DNA from: Gracilariopsis chorda
Taxonomy: Eukaryota > Rhodophyta > Florideophyceae > Gracilariales > Gracilariaceae
Direction of reading: 5' to 3'
Assembly: GCA_003194525.1 (NCBI GenBank)
Contig: NBIV01000011.1
Span: 372,001-436,000, forward strand
DNA: 64,000 nucleotides
Part shown: piece by piece, positions 22,951 through 33,598 of the stretch
How the letters are laid out: every line of letters begins with the position of its first letter
Position numbering within the stretch: position 1 is the first letter of the stretch
Program-made: the position numbers and the translations under genes
Notes under the pieces: generated by a model
Database searches by the model: none
Told to the model about the DNA's origin: nothing
What the model saw: the letters and a program-made list of their open reading frames with translations, nothing else

Positions 22951-23086
22951 TGTAACTGTTTTTCTCTTCTTGCCCCCTTCCATCCAAAGGGGTACAGAAG
23001 GGGGCCCTTTATTTATACTGTTGGAACGTGTGGCTCGTGCCGCACGTTCCAATCAGTGGACCAGAACAATTCTGCGTCCGTCTACA
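22951..23086 (-). repeat. 5' LTR of copia element 2
   Basis: This is the 136-bp partner of 17308-17443, about 1.5% different, with target duplication GATAT immediately outside. Confidence 0.93.
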
Positions 23087-23091
23087 GATAT

Positions 23092-24141
23092 GAGGGGGTT
23101 AACAGTTAATCCTACTGTAATATCACACAATCCTGACCTATAACCCTTACCTTTCACAGCCCCAGCCCCTTTTCGATACCATCGACGAAGTTAGAATTGT
23201 CCCATTTCATCGAGAATGCGTAGAAATCAGATGGGTAAACTGGAGTAGGTACCGTTCGTAATGACTAGGCTAAGGGTTACCCTTGGTACTAAATTACTGT
23301 ACGACCTACGACAGGAACAAGACCTGAAGAGTTTATCGATTAGCTGTGTATGACACTGTTGTGTTTTCTGTTGTTTTGTTGGAACACAGTTGGCCTTGCC
23401 ATTCATCCTTCCCGCATTTGAAATGGGTCATTTCCAATTCTGCAACAATACATGTTTGTTGGCGATTTATCCACTGATGTCTAAGAAGACCGCGGAACTG
23501 GGGATTAAAACAACACCTCCGATCTTGGAGGAGTCTCTTTGGGTAATACAATGGACATCGTTCTTCCATGAAGCATGCCCGTTCGTTTATTGTGAGCTCC
23601 GAAGTCCCTGTTTCAGTATGATACTCTAGAACTACATCATCTTATCACTCACTCTCTCCTCATGAAAGCCAACTGCAAGATGTCGTCTTCCCCAGCATCA
23701 TACTTGACCATTCTCTGACATTCCTCGTGTCTCCTTTCTTTGACTTTGACACTCTTTGCGCCTCGTCCTGCTTCTCTGTTCGCAAAAAAGCTAAATCTTA
23801 CTGGGCCACTGCACTATTATTTCTTTGCATTGTTGAGGAAAAACGCGGGGAGCTGTTTTCAGAAACTTCTCTCGAAGAGGCACACGAGTGGATTGTGTGA
23901 AGCTTTGCATAGAGTGTATGCTACGAATGGTACGTATTCGATGGGTAACCGAAGATGGGAAGTATTACTGATTAGCTTCCTCAGTTTCTCTCTTCTTCTT
24001 CTTCTTCTTCTTTAATGTGGTCTGGTGCAATCAATTAACCCCAGGAAAGCTATCCTACAGATAGTTATCGCTCTTGAGCATGGCCAAAAACTTGGCTAAC
24101 GGCCATCTTCTAATCGACTCTAACAGCGATTTATCCTTTTC
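23092..24141. other. Intergenic, upstream of receptor B
   Basis: No gene is seen. A CTT repeat lies at about 23994-24012. The stretch contains the presumed promoter of the receptor gene starting at about 24142-24211. Confidence 0.6.
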
Positions 24142-26125
24142 ATGTTCTCCTTAATCGACGAAACAAACTACTTCAATGTACCAGTCATGTTGGTTATGTC
24201 GAATGTACAGATGCGCGCTGCCAAACTTCTGATTCCATTGATACTTCTTCAAACCGCATTGGTGCCTCATTATGTTTTGGCACGCTCCGTAGCTCAAGAG
24301 GATCCGTGTGCTTCATACAACTCCACGGAGAGTCTGAAGACATCAAATGTTGGCAGAGGGTGTTTGTCTGCTCTATCTGACCCCGAGTTCGCCCATTACT
24401 TCAACGTTTGCAAGACAAATGTTTGCTTCATCTTTAAATGGGAGGGGCCCATGGTCATGTTCGACAAATCAATTGTCTTCGAGGAAGAGAACAAGACAAG
24501 ATTTCAAATTCCCTTCAAATGTGGACAGCCATCAGATTGGCATCCATCCCTTGCTGGATATGCTATCGAGTTGCATAAACGAACCAGTACCCGAAATGAG
24601 TATTGCGTATGGGCAGGGAATCCATCTGAGTGTACTTGGAATGGTTTGGTTGACTTCACTGGCGCAATGGCTAGACGGGGATATCAATTCGCTATCACTG
24701 GACCCATGTTAGAAACAGCTCAGAGGAAATGCGAACATTATAGTAGCGGACCATGGTTAGACAATCCAATGATTATCATCGGTAGAAATGAACCTCCAGC
24801 GATACGGCTTGGAGACCAAATATCTCAACTCGTCAAGCCGTTCTCCCCTGGGACATGGATCACAATTTGTGTGGTGCTGCTTCTAATTGTCATTCTTTCT
24901 TTCATCCTTGTGAACGTTTTTCATGTTTCCGGTTCAAACTCGCTCTTCACAGCATATATGCTACTAATTGGAGATCGAGAACAGGCTCTGCTATTCGGTA
25001 GATCTCATGGCAAAAGAAAAAAAGGGCGACGCAAATCATGCTTTAACATGTTCTGGCTTTCCAGACGATCAACAAAAAATCCTAATGCATCCGAAATCCG
25101 TCAATCTAACGCTTCCTCGCGAAGTGAAAGTGAAGTGTGTAGCATTGATCTTGTTGCAGAAACGGAACAATACAGAAGTCAGTACAATGTAGCAACGTCT
25201 CTGTTTCGGTTTGCTCTGATTTGTTTTGCAGGGCTTTTCTTTTTGTTCTATGAAGCTGCGGTGGTTCAATTTCTTTTCCATCAGCGAAGAATAGAGATTA
25301 CCAAAAGTGTGACCACTTTGTCGGACGAGGAGCTGCGCAGTTTTGCTGTCATGGGAGATTCAGCTCTAGAAGATATATGGCTGGCAACAGGTAAGACAGA
25401 CGACGACTTCAGGCATTCCAAAAAGAGCGGCAAGAATGAACTAACACTTTTGTAACTGTGAACCACGAAGTGGACCCTGGAGGCTCACGGGTAGACTGGA
25501 AAAACAAGATGAACTTGCCCTGGAAACGATGTTCTAAAACAGAAGACTGTATTCGAATGGTGAAGGATGGAACAGATGGTGTGCGGTTTACAGTTACCTA
25601 CGAAGTAGAAGGAAGCTTCTTGATACATGAATTATCAGATTGCGGTACGAAATTGGGAACAAACTTCTTCTTCTTCAACCGGAGTACACGGTAATCCGAT
25701 CTTACAGAAACACACACTGACCGCTTTGTTCTCTTCACCTTTCGATTTTCTTTGATTCTTGATGTTTAGATCATCTGACAAGGTTTGATACAACTGAGAG
25801 CCTTCACTATTTTAACGGGGGATGGCTCATGAATTCCCTTGTCGACCACGAAAAACGTCGGCAGTTTGATCGTGAACTTGTTGCATTGAGAATCAACGGG
25901 AGTGTAAGTTTGAGTTTCCTTTTGCTTGTCTGTCGACGGTCGGTAACACAAAATGAAACTAACATTCGAAGCGAAATCCAGGTTTCACAATTACTGAACC
26001 AATACGCTGATCATTATTGCAAGAGGGATAACATCGTGAGCATTGGGCCTATCATTCTGGTCATTCCAATCATAGTTCTTGTCTTGCCTCCTCTCATTCT
26101 TTCAGTTGCGGTCGTATTTTGGTAA
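24142..26125 (+). CDS. iGluR-like membrane receptor, copy B (4 exons)
   Basis: Predicted exons are 24142-25390, 25471-25644, 25770-25903 and 25982-26125, giving 566 aa from the first Met. A start at 24187 or 24211 gives a cleaner signal peptide (MRAAKLLIPLILLQTALVP). It shares the architecture of the gene at 2776-4745: signal peptide, S1 lobe (WNGLVDF, GPMLETAQRKCEH), M1 with VVLLLIVILSFILV, a conserved TAY...GDR...AL block just after M1, a basic Ser-rich loop of about 75 residues, M3 ending FYEAAVVQFLF, S2 with FDRELVALRINGS, then M4. Exons 2 and 3 have the same lengths as in copy A (174 and 134 nt) and the same phases. The loop between M1 and M3 is unrelated in sequence to that of copy A. 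It is probably a ligand-binding receptor of unknown ligand. Canonical pore motifs are not apparent. Confidence 0.82.
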
Positions 26126-27540
26126 TGATTTGACTTAACCTTAAGGGCAAATGCGTTCTCTTCTGGGCCTCATTAAACGATCTCTAAGGTTATTTCTTTC
26201 TGAGCATCCGAAACTTTCTTGACTTTCGTTGAACAAGTATCGAAGATTTTGCTCACTTCCCTCCCCGCTATTTGGTGATTGCTTCTGTCTAGAAGAGTTG
26301 CGGAGCACTCCGCAATGCCAAATGCTTCACTACGGAGCATCCTAGGATCTTATTTCGAATTTGTGATTGCAATGAACTAAGTTCTGCTTGCATCAGAGTT
26401 TTTCTGTCACGCTTTGCCCAAGTTTTTCTCGAGCAAACGTAAGCTCCTCCCGATGTGATCTTCATATGCTGGGGCTTCCCAGAATATCACCGTCAATATC
26501 TTTGTGAGCATCGGTATAGCTGATACCGAGCAACCCCGAAGATGCGAAAGGTTGAAGTTGAAGGTATGGACTTCCTCCATTCGGTTTCTTCCAAGTAAAT
26601 ATCATCTGATGGAGAACCTGAGCCTTCCGAGGCACGTGAATAAGCAGCGTTTGCGTGCAAGCGAGCAAAGCCATCCGTCGTTGGTGGCATAATCTACACC
26701 GGTGTCCCGCTGTGGAGGGCCCAATGCTTCGTTGCGCTCGTACATACGTCTGCAAATATTCCTGCTGCTGTGACTTGAAGGATGCTAACGGGACCAGCAA
26801 TGGAATCTATTTGGCAACGACGAGGGCAAGTGCAATACGTCAGTGCACGCATTGCTCTCCTGATGGCATCTTTCCTGGGTTGGCGTTCGCCCACCATCAG
26901 ATCCTTTCAGAATCTGAACTTACATAGCCGCATGCAAGGGTAACCAAGTTCAGTGTTGTTGTCAAGACCCGTTAGCAACTATCCCCTGGGAACCAAGCTA
27001 AATGCTCAGCTCTTTGTGACGTATGCGAGTCAGCAAAACGCTTTTCTAGGCTTCTGCCTTCCTTCCATTTCACGAGGGATGGTCTATGTCCTTACTGCTT
27101 TGTAGCCCACTCACAGCTCGATGGACAAAACATCCTTGCGCTCTTCCTGGGTCTTCCTTATGCAGAGTACTGCACCTGCCTCGGTCCCGCGTGCGTCCTC
27201 GATCACAGATAAATGCTGAGCGGTTACGTCAAAAGCCCCTCTCGACAACGTATTTGAAGGGCAAATATATTCTTGCTTAATGTTTTGTTGATACCAGCCT
27301 GTCGAGACCAAGAAAACATCTCTAGAGGTTGAGAGCAAAACACTGAACATAAGTTTGAATGATACAAGTGGTTTGACATAGACGTTGGTAAATGAAGTCA
27401 AAAGTGATAATATTTGAGCCGCAATTCGTGCATGGCATGAGTGATATCAGAACAAAGGTGGGCTGCGCCGTGTTATGAGAACAAGGTGAAGGCTTTCATG
27501 CTAATGTGCGAAGCTCAACAATCAAAACACGGGCCTACTG
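26126..27540. other. Intergenic, no gene supported
   Basis: Several overlapping frames of 60-110 codons lie on both strands near 26460-26930 and 27110-27400. None has a recognisable domain, a clear start or consistent composition. This is the border between the accessory left part and the gene-dense right part. Confidence 0.5.
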
Positions 27541-30500
27541 CTAAGGCGTTGGTCTCGAAGCCCCGGATAGCAAGGGATTCAACGCATTCTCTAACGGCAA
27601 AAGTAGCTGTTCTAGTGATTTTCGGAACCCAGCCGATGAATAGCGCTTCCAATCTTCCAAAGACTTTGATGCAGAGCAGACACGGGCCTCAGCGACATCA
27701 CCTCGCACCAAAGCTCGGCATCTAGCGAGGATCTTAGGTCCAGCGACCCTGTAATGTTTCTGTGCAATTTCATAACAGTCTCTGGGTGTTTGCCTCTTTT
27801 CAAGTGTAGATATAATATGCTTAACACAAAGCAAGAACACGTTCTCGTTGTATCCTCTAGAGTTGTTTTCGCCAACAGGTGTTCCCCTTTGTTTTCCATA
27901 TCCAGCCTCATTGTAGTAGGGCTCTTCTACGAAGACAAGTGCCTGCAGACTCAGCAAAACGCGTAGTAAATTACTTGTTTTAAGGTGCCAAGATTCAATA
28001 TCATCGCCATCCCATGTACCAAGGATGCTCAAACAAACCTTGCCATCTTCGTACAAATTCGGATTCAGCCGACGTCCGTACGACCAGAACCATACGCTTG
28101 GAGGATCCACAGGGTATCGAACACCCATCAGAATGTCAAAGAAAAAGATGGTGTCTGCATATGGCGTTTCTTCGGAACCAATGATCGCAGCTCGCATGAT
28201 ATTGCTATGCTGCTCGCACACCCGAACCAGAATCCCTGGTGGCAAACTCGTGCGAAGCCTTCGCCATTCCTTAGACACAACAAACAAGAACATTTGCGTT
28301 CGATTTGGCTGCTCGTCGGAACGAGTGAAGTGGAAGTCGTGTATTTCATCCAGTACATCGAATTTTTGTAAAGAGGTATTCGTCCCGTCATCGTGCGATT
28401 TATCTCCCTCCACACAGTCCGTTTCTACTTGTAAATTACTCGGGGAAGCCGGTTTACCTTGTTGTGAGTCAACGTCCATGACTGACATGCTTGATATCGG
28501 AACAGCTCCTTGCCCTCGTTGAGCTGGAACGATCGGTTCGCCGTCGCTTTTCATCAATATATTGAACGCTTCCAAAAGAGAGTCCTGAAGCTCTAACCGA
28601 AGCATCAGCGTCCCACTCTCTTCGTCATGCATTTCCGAATGATCTGAGTCGCCATGCAGCATCGCCCTGGTATGCAATTCAGAAACTGTCCGGGTGACCA
28701 AGATGGCCGCCGATGCAGCGATGTCGTCACGGGTGAGCGTATCCGAACTGAAGCGCATTCGCTTCCTTTCCTGAACGACCTCCAAGGCGTTCTTGAGCGC
28801 GACTTGCACAGATTCGTTGATACTGGCCTTTGTAAGCTTCGGCTTTAGCTTTCGGAAGGACATAAGCGCTTGAAGCTGTGTGAGCAAAGAAAAGCGCCCA
28901 AGTTGAATATCTGACAAGGCATTCATGTCAGGTTCGTCTACCTCACCCCCGTTCTGGCGAACTTCGCCTAATGTTATGCCACCCTCCGCAAAGAATTGCA
29001 CAGCACCAGAATCATTGTCATCTTCACTGTACTCACCTTCAGAGTCGTCGTCGTCTTCGTCGTCGTCGTCGTCGTCATTGTCATTCGTAGCAGTGTTTAC
29101 CAGTATGATATCTGCACAGCTAACATTGGATGTCTCCCCTCCCAGCCACTTGACATTGGCTTCTCCCCGCTGCTGATCGATGATAATTCCGACCCAGTCC
29201 ATTAGCAGATTGGGGGATTTGGGGTTGAAGTTCAAAACAACGTCACCTATGGCATAGTCGTAGTCATCGCGCACTAGTTCGTAGACGGAAACCTCTTCCA
29301 TTTGAGGGTCCCAAGGAGATTTGATGGCTGGGTCAGTGTTGACCCACTGCACAGTTGCAGTTTTCTCGGCGTTATTGACACGGACAATAGCACCACGTCT
29401 GTGGTCCATGCCATTGTCAAGATGAGAGTTGAGGGCGGCGTCCTCTTTGCGCATGACAAGCTCACCCGGTGTGAAATCGTTTTCATCCATATAATCGTTC
29501 CTTCTGAGATCAACAGCCGGAACGTTTTCTTCAATGGTACCGTCCTGCCATCGCAGGGTGACATACGTCTTGGTCGCCACGATCTGGACGACGTCGAGGG
29601 GGTTTACCGTTGAGGTCGGAATCATATCCTCTGCGGTTTCAATATACTCGGCGTTGGTATGCTTGCGACGTGCGCGACGTTGCGCCATAAAAAACCGGCC
29701 AGCAGGCATCTCATGTTGATCGGAAGACGGTGAAGGGTAGAGGTGATGGTCTGCAGGCCAGTCTGATAGAGTTCGAGCAGAGTGATGTTGATGAGGTCGG
29801 TGATCATGATGTGGGGGATGTGTACGACGCGGAGCCTCGTTATGAAAGGGAATAGTGGCATGAAAGACGCCACCATTCTTCCATCTATTATTATGTGAAT
29901 TGACGAGAAAGCCACGGTCGCCGATGCACCATGAAGACTCGCGAAACTCGTTAAGCAAAATGAGTTCAGAATAGGGAACGAGGTCGAGCTGGAATTCGTC
30001 GTGAATGGGGGGGGAAGTGGAGGAGGGGTTCTGCGCGACCCAGTTAACGAGGACGTCGCGCATTCGAACGTGAGTGACGACTGCGGTGTCGATGGAAGCA
30101 TACGCACCGCGAAGCCAGACAGCGGCGTGTGACCATGTTTCCGGAGGCGCTTTGACAGTTTGACCTGGGTAAAAGATGCCCTCCATGTTAGGATCGATGG
30201 GCCTATAAGACGGGGTGAGTCTGTCTGCGGGGACGAGCGGGTATTGTTTATCGTGACTGGGCACGAAGGCAAGCGAGCCATCGGAGAAAACGACATACAC
30301 GTCAGCGCTGTAGGAGTTTACAGTGCCGATACGATCGGAATGAACGACGGTATCACCCTGTCGAATACCGAAGAAGAAACCGAGATGAGATTGAGGCAGC
30401 TCGAAAAGTTCGGGAGCGTCAGCCGGAAGAATTGTGGGATTGGTAATGGATGAGATTCGACGAACGGTAAGTTGCTTGTGCACGTCGATGACGGTGGCGT

Positions 30501-30885
30501 TTTGAAAGGGCCTTGAAGGGTTTGTGACGGCGAGGTTGCGCTGGAGAGCACGGTCGATGAGGGTGAGGTCGGGGAGTTTGTGAAGGACGGGATGGAAGTT
30601 TGTAACCTGTGCAAATCCGTCTGGAACGCCGGAGGAGCCTGGGTGAGACGGACTGAGGGGGCTTTCATGTAGATGCGGGTCTGCGCTGTGAATGTTCTCG
30701 ACGTCCTCGTACGAGGAGATGAGACGTCGTCTGCGGGAGGAGCCGGGCGGGGCGTCGAAGACGTGCTCTTCGTCAGATGAATCGTCCTCCGAGCTGGAGT
30801 CATCGGAGTGCGGTAGACGAGAGATGAGACCCAGCGAGCGGTTAGGCATGCGCACTAGGTCGAATATCTCGAAGTACTCTGCCAT
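27541..30885 (-). CDS. UBE2O-like E2/E3 hybrid ubiquitin-conjugating enzyme
   Basis: This 1114-aa protein is read from the ATG at 30885 (MAEYFEIFDLVRMPNRS). Open frame continues upstream but is low-complexity. The N-terminal half has SH3-like conserved regions as in UBE2O and plant UBC24/PHO2 (blocks such as GDTVVHSDRIGTV and WLRGAYASIDTAVVTHVRMR). A very acidic run lies near residue 600-620 and a UBC fold at about 855-1010. The UBC contains RLNPNLYEDGKVCLSILGTW, whose Cys is the expected catalytic residue, followed by LLSLQALVFVEEPYYNEAGY, typical of the UBE2O class. UBE2O enzymes ubiquitinate substrates without a separate E3, often in quality control (family knowledge). The substrate here is unknown. 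It is transcribed divergently from the gene at 31128. Confidence 0.88.
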   Translation of the reverse strand: MAEYFEIFDLVRMPNRSLGLISRLPHSDDSSSEDDSSDEEHVFDAPPGSSRRRRLISSYEDVENIHSADPHLHESPLSPSHPGSSGVPDGFAQVTNFHPVLHKLPDLTLIDRALQRNLAVTNPSRPFQNATVIDVHKQLTVRRISSITNPTILPADAPELFELPQSHLGFFFGIRQGDTVVHSDRIGTVNSYSADVYVVFSDGSLAFVPSHDKQYPLVPADRLTPSYRPIDPNMEGIFYPGQTVKAPPETWSHAAVWLRGAYASIDTAVVTHVRMRDVLVNWVAQNPSSTSPPIHDEFQLDLVPYSELILLNEFRESSWCIGDRGFLVNSHNNRWKNGGVFHATIPFHNEAPRRTHPPHHDHRPHQHHSARTLSDWPADHHLYPSPSSDQHEMPAGRFFMAQRRARRKHTNAEYIETAEDMIPTSTVNPLDVVQIVATKTYVTLRWQDGTIEENVPAVDLRRNDYMDENDFTPGELVMRKEDAALNSHLDNGMDHRRGAIVRVNNAEKTATVQWVNTDPAIKSPWDPQMEEVSVYELVRDDYDYAIGDVVLNFNPKSPNLLMDWVGIIIDQQRGEANVKWLGGETSNVSCADIILVNTATNDNDDDDDDEDDDDSEGEYSEDDNDSGAVQFFAEGGITLGEVRQNGGEVDEPDMNALSDIQLGRFSLLTQLQALMSFRKLKPKLTKASINESVQVALKNALEVVQERKRMRFSSDTLTRDDIAASAAILVTRTVSELHTRAMLHGDSDHSEMHDEESGTLMLRLELQDSLLEAFNILMKSDGEPIVPAQRGQGAVPISSMSVMDVDSQQGKPASPSNLQVETDCVEGDKSHDDGTNTSLQKFDVLDEIHDFHFTRSDEQPNRTQMFLFVVSKEWRRLRTSLPPGILVRVCEQHSNIMRAAIIGSEETPYADTIFFFDILMGVRYPVDPPSVWFWSYGRRLNPNLYEDGKVCLSILGTWDGDDIESWHLKTSNLLRVLLSLQALVFVEEPYYNEAGYGKQRGTPVGENNSRGYNENVFLLCVKHIISTLEKRQTPRDCYEIAQKHYRVAGPKILARCRALVRGDVAEARVCSASKSLEDWKRYSSAGFRKSLEQLLLPLENALNPLLSGASRPTP

Positions 30886-31127
30886 TGTGGGGGAGCGGGA
30901 GCGGGAGCAAGAGCGGGGGCCGGTACGGAGTGGCGGAAGGCGAGGGGGAAGGATGGGGACCCTCAAGTTGGATAATAGTAGCTACACGTACACGCGCTGA
31001 GAACAGCAGCGGCAGAGGCGTGTCCACGAAGACACGTTTCGCGGCGCGGTGCTCGATTTTGAGTAGGAGGTTTTGGCGGCGCGGCTCAGAGCATCGGCGG
31101 AGGAGACAAGCCGAGTCGGACTCGACG
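30886..31127. promoter_or_regulatory. Divergent promoter region
   Basis: A gap of 242 bp separates the start of the UBE2O-like gene (minus) from that of the small membrane protein (plus). It must contain the 5' leaders and probably a shared promoter. It is purine-rich near 30890-30960. No TATA box is evident. Confidence 0.4.
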
Positions 31128-31739
31128 ATGGCTTTGGTGGCGGCGGCGCTGAACGCGGCATGGCACGTGGTGCGACTCGCGTTAAGCGCGGTGTACTACT
31201 TTCTGCTGGCCGCGCTGCTGCCTGTCACGCTGCTGTGGATCATCGGCAGACTGAGCGAGCAGCGCGAAGAACGCAATACGCCGCGTCGAGCCGCAGCACT
31301 GCTACACGTGCCGTCCGATCCGCATCAACAACAGCAACAACCACAACTAGTCCCGCGAAGGCTTTCATTCTCCGCCGCACTCACCCCAAATTCCGCTGCC
31401 CCCCCGCCCGCGCAATCTGCACGCCGCGTCACCTTCTCCCTCACGCCGGAGCAGCAACGAAATGAGCAATTCAAAACAGCCGTGCGCCGCCGTATGGCGC
31501 GTCCCGCAGCCGCAACATTGGTGCGCGCGCATCTTGATGGTAAGCCGCCTTTGTTGGAGTTGTATCCTTCTCCCTATCCTGCTGCCAGCCGCGATTCCCA
31601 CTCCCGATTGCCGAGTGGGCGACTTGTGCCTGCTGAAAGTGCGCAGCAGATCTGGAACAGTGCCACTGCCATGCCGTTCCGCGTGCCGCGTCCGGTTAGA
31701 CGGAACGCTGTGCCGGTCTACGCGGACGATATGAGGTGA
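31128..31739 (+). CDS. Small single-pass membrane protein, unknown
   Basis: The predicted protein has 203 aa. The ATG at 31128 gives a short N-terminus followed by one strong membrane segment (LALSAVYYFLLAALLPVTLLW, about residues 18-38). The rest is hydrophilic, with a Gln run, basic stretches and PRRLSFSAA and RRVTFSLT segments that look like phosphorylation sites of basophilic kinases (inference). The frame is open upstream, but those codons look like untranslated GC-rich sequence. I do not recognise a family. It could be an ER or endomembrane tail-facing adaptor, or a lineage-specific gene. Confidence 0.55.
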   Translation: MALVAAALNAAWHVVRLALSAVYYFLLAALLPVTLLWIIGRLSEQREERNTPRRAAALLHVPSDPHQQQQQPQLVPRRLSFSAALTPNSAAPPPAQSARRVTFSLTPEQQRNEQFKTAVRRRMARPAAATLVRAHLDGKPPLLELYPSPYPAASRDSHSRLPSGRLVPAESAQQIWNSATAMPFRVPRPVRRNAVPVYADDMR

Positions 31740-31797
31740 AACAAAAAGGCGCTCATTTCGGCATGATGATGGTACAGTTTTTGCATGCTTGCGTGCT

Positions 31798-32685
31798 TTA
31801 CTCCACTTTGACACCCGTCGCCGAATCCGCTTCAACACCATCCTCCGCGCTCGATCGAGAAGGAGACGCCGTCTGCTCCGCGCGCTGAGCATGCCGTTTG
31901 CCCTGTCCACTGGCCAGTTTGTAAATCTTGTTCAACCACGTCATGTTGAGAATGAAGCCCGCCACGATACAGCCCGAGCAGAATATCACCGCCCATCGAG
32001 GAACCGTGCTGGGCACGTAGCGTATAATGTACAGTTGATGTATCAGTCCGATCACGTATACAAACAAGCGAGTCACGATAAACAAAACGCCAAACATGGT
32101 CTCCACAGCCCCAAAGTACCATGAAGAGCCCCTTCCCATCTTGATCAGTAACCACCGCGCATTCAGAAACGGCGTACTGGCTTCTCCTAAAATCAGCCAT
32201 CCAAACATAAACGGGTTCAGACAATACACCCCTGCTATAATCGCACAAGTCAGAAATGCCACGTGATGACATATGGTATCCATCTTACCTAACCGCGGGT
32301 ACTGTTTCACCACGTGCAACAAATCCGTCGTCAGATATCCCGCCAACACCAGGTTGGTCCACAACACCCTCTCACTCTCCGCCACGAACGGCGCTTCCAA
32401 GGGTGCAAGCGGCTCATTTTCGTAAGGATGCAGCAACTTTCTCGCCACTGGAGCGTGTAATAGCCCGTGCAAATGCTCCAATCCTCGTTTCGTCACGTAT
32501 AGCGCGTGGATAGTGGACACCAAATAAGCGGGACCCTGCTCGCTCAGAATGTCGCGTACCTTTGCGTCGGGGATGAATTGACGCGCTTCCTCACGGGAAA
32601 GCAGGTAGCCGAGTAACTTTTTGCACTGAATGTACACCAACTGCCAGCACAGCGCCACGAGAGCCAGCGACAGTGCGGAGAGCAT
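31798..32685 (-). CDS. TLC-domain membrane protein (TLCD/TMEM56-like)
   Basis: The protein has 295 aa from the ATG at 32685, chosen because it immediately precedes the first membrane segment (LSLALVALCWQLVYI). An upstream in-frame Met near 32883 would add about 66 hydrophilic residues. Several membrane helices span residues 1-255. The core GYLTTDLLHVV, the CHHVAFL segment and FGWLILGEASTPFLNARWLL fit the TRAM-LAG1-CLN8 (TLC) fold of the TLCD4/TMEM56 type, which lacks the ceramide synthase His-His motif context. TLC proteins act in the ER or plasma membrane in lipid handling (family knowledge). The C-terminus is hydrophilic. It converges with the gene at 31128, only 58 bp apart. Confidence 0.78.
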   Translation of the reverse strand: MLSALSLALVALCWQLVYIQCKKLLGYLLSREEARQFIPDAKVRDILSEQGPAYLVSTIHALYVTKRGLEHLHGLLHAPVARKLLHPYENEPLAPLEAPFVAESERVLWTNLVLAGYLTTDLLHVVKQYPRLGKMDTICHHVAFLTCAIIAGVYCLNPFMFGWLILGEASTPFLNARWLLIKMGRGSSWYFGAVETMFGVLFIVTRLFVYVIGLIHQLYIIRYVPSTVPRWAVIFCSGCIVAGFILNMTWLNKIYKLASGQGKRHAQRAEQTASPSRSSAEDGVEADSATGVKVE

Positions 32686-33028
32686 CTTCGACGGCGCGAC
32701 CGACGACGGCAACGCTGGTAAAGTTTTACCGAAGGTATAACTTAGTTCACAACGCGTCGCCCACTTCCCGCTTTGCGCTTCTTGTGCACAGGTTGCTTGC
32801 TGTCCATACGAGTCCTCCCCATGGCCCTCCTCCCTCCTCGCTGTGACACGTCTCACACGTTGACACCTCATGAAACTCTCCATTTACCCGCAAACAACTA
32901 TCAAAATAGATACGCTATGTCCTTCGTAGATCCGGGTGGCTGGTGATCCACATTGTGCATTCCACAAACATGCGTCCGCCGTTCAGCTGCGCCTGTTTGT
33001 TCGTTCCTTCCTTCTGAACTCGTTCACG

Positions 33029-33598
33029 ATGAGCCCCGTCTCAATCTTCTCAATCTCACTTCTCTTTTACCATCTCTCTGAGCTCTTCTTCGTCATTTTG
33101 TACACCCCGGAGGAGCTTTCCCCGTCCTCCACCCTAATCTCAGTCCCTTATCTACTGGCTATGACCGTCGGTCTTCTCGAATATAAGCTCACTCTAAATT
33201 TCTTCCCAGCCGCAAAACTTCTTCTACTCCGTGTCCTCCGAATCCCAGCTCTAGTGCTACTCCTCGTTGGTGAGCTGCTTCGCAAAGCCGCATGGCTGAC
33301 CGCTAAACCGTCCTTCACCCACCTCATCAAAGAGAAGCGTCGCCCCTCTCATCAACTCGTCACCCATGGAGTCTACTCTATTTGCAGACACCCCGGCTAT
33401 TTGGGCTGGTTCATCTGGGCTGTAGGCACCCAAGTTTTGTTTGCCAACCTCCTTTGTACGCCCATCTTTGCCTATGTCTCGTGGAGGTTCTTCCGCGAAC
33501 GAATTCCTATCGAAGAGTTTTATCTGCGCCGTATGTTTGGAAGCGGTTATGAACGCTATTGCAAGCATACCCCCACTTATTTCCCGGGAGTTCCTTGA
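33029..33598 (+). CDS. Isoprenylcysteine carboxyl methyltransferase-like
   Basis: The protein has 189 aa from the ATG at 33029. It is a multi-pass membrane protein with the C-terminal ICMT/Ste14 signature: HQLVTHGVYSICRHPGYLGW, then GTQVLFANLLC, then RIPIEEFYLRRMFG and a final YERYCKHTPT. The RHPGY and the E-E/Y-Y region form the S-adenosylmethionine site in the family. It would methylate the C-terminal prenylcysteine of CaaX proteins such as small GTPases, in the ER membrane. The length is close to short eukaryotic ICMTs. It is divergent from the TLC-domain gene, about 340 bp away. Confidence 0.88.
   Translation: MSPVSIFSISLLFYHLSELFFVILYTPEELSPSSTLISVPYLLAMTVGLLEYKLTLNFFPAAKLLLLRVLRIPALVLLLVGELLRKAAWLTAKPSFTHLIKEKRRPSHQLVTHGVYSICRHPGYLGWFIWAVGTQVLFANLLCTPIFAYVSWRFFRERIPIEEFYLRRMFGSGYERYCKHTPTYFPGVP

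Larger units (their letters stand above)
17308..23086 (-). mobile_element. Ty1/copia LTR retrotransposon 2 (looks whole)
   Basis: This element lies on the minus strand and spans about 5.8 kb, with 136-bp LTRs (TG...CA) and a 5-bp target duplication GATAT at 17303-17307 and 23087-23091. One uninterrupted gag-pol frame fills 17683-21681. A leader of about 1.27 kb with several G-runs lies between it and the 5' LTR. Directly inside the 5' LTR the minus strand reads TGGTAGCATCG, compatible with a tRNA primer-binding site because of the TGGTA start. The same polypurine tract as in element 1 adjoins the 3' LTR. The LTRs differ at about 2 of 136 positions. I see no break in the coding region. It is a relative of element 1 but a distinct subfamily, since the LTR sequences do not match. 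Confidence 0.94.

Noticed and set aside
26462-26930. Possible gene on the minus strand
   Set aside because: Several overlapping frames with stops between them, no motif and no start. Composition does not single out one frame.
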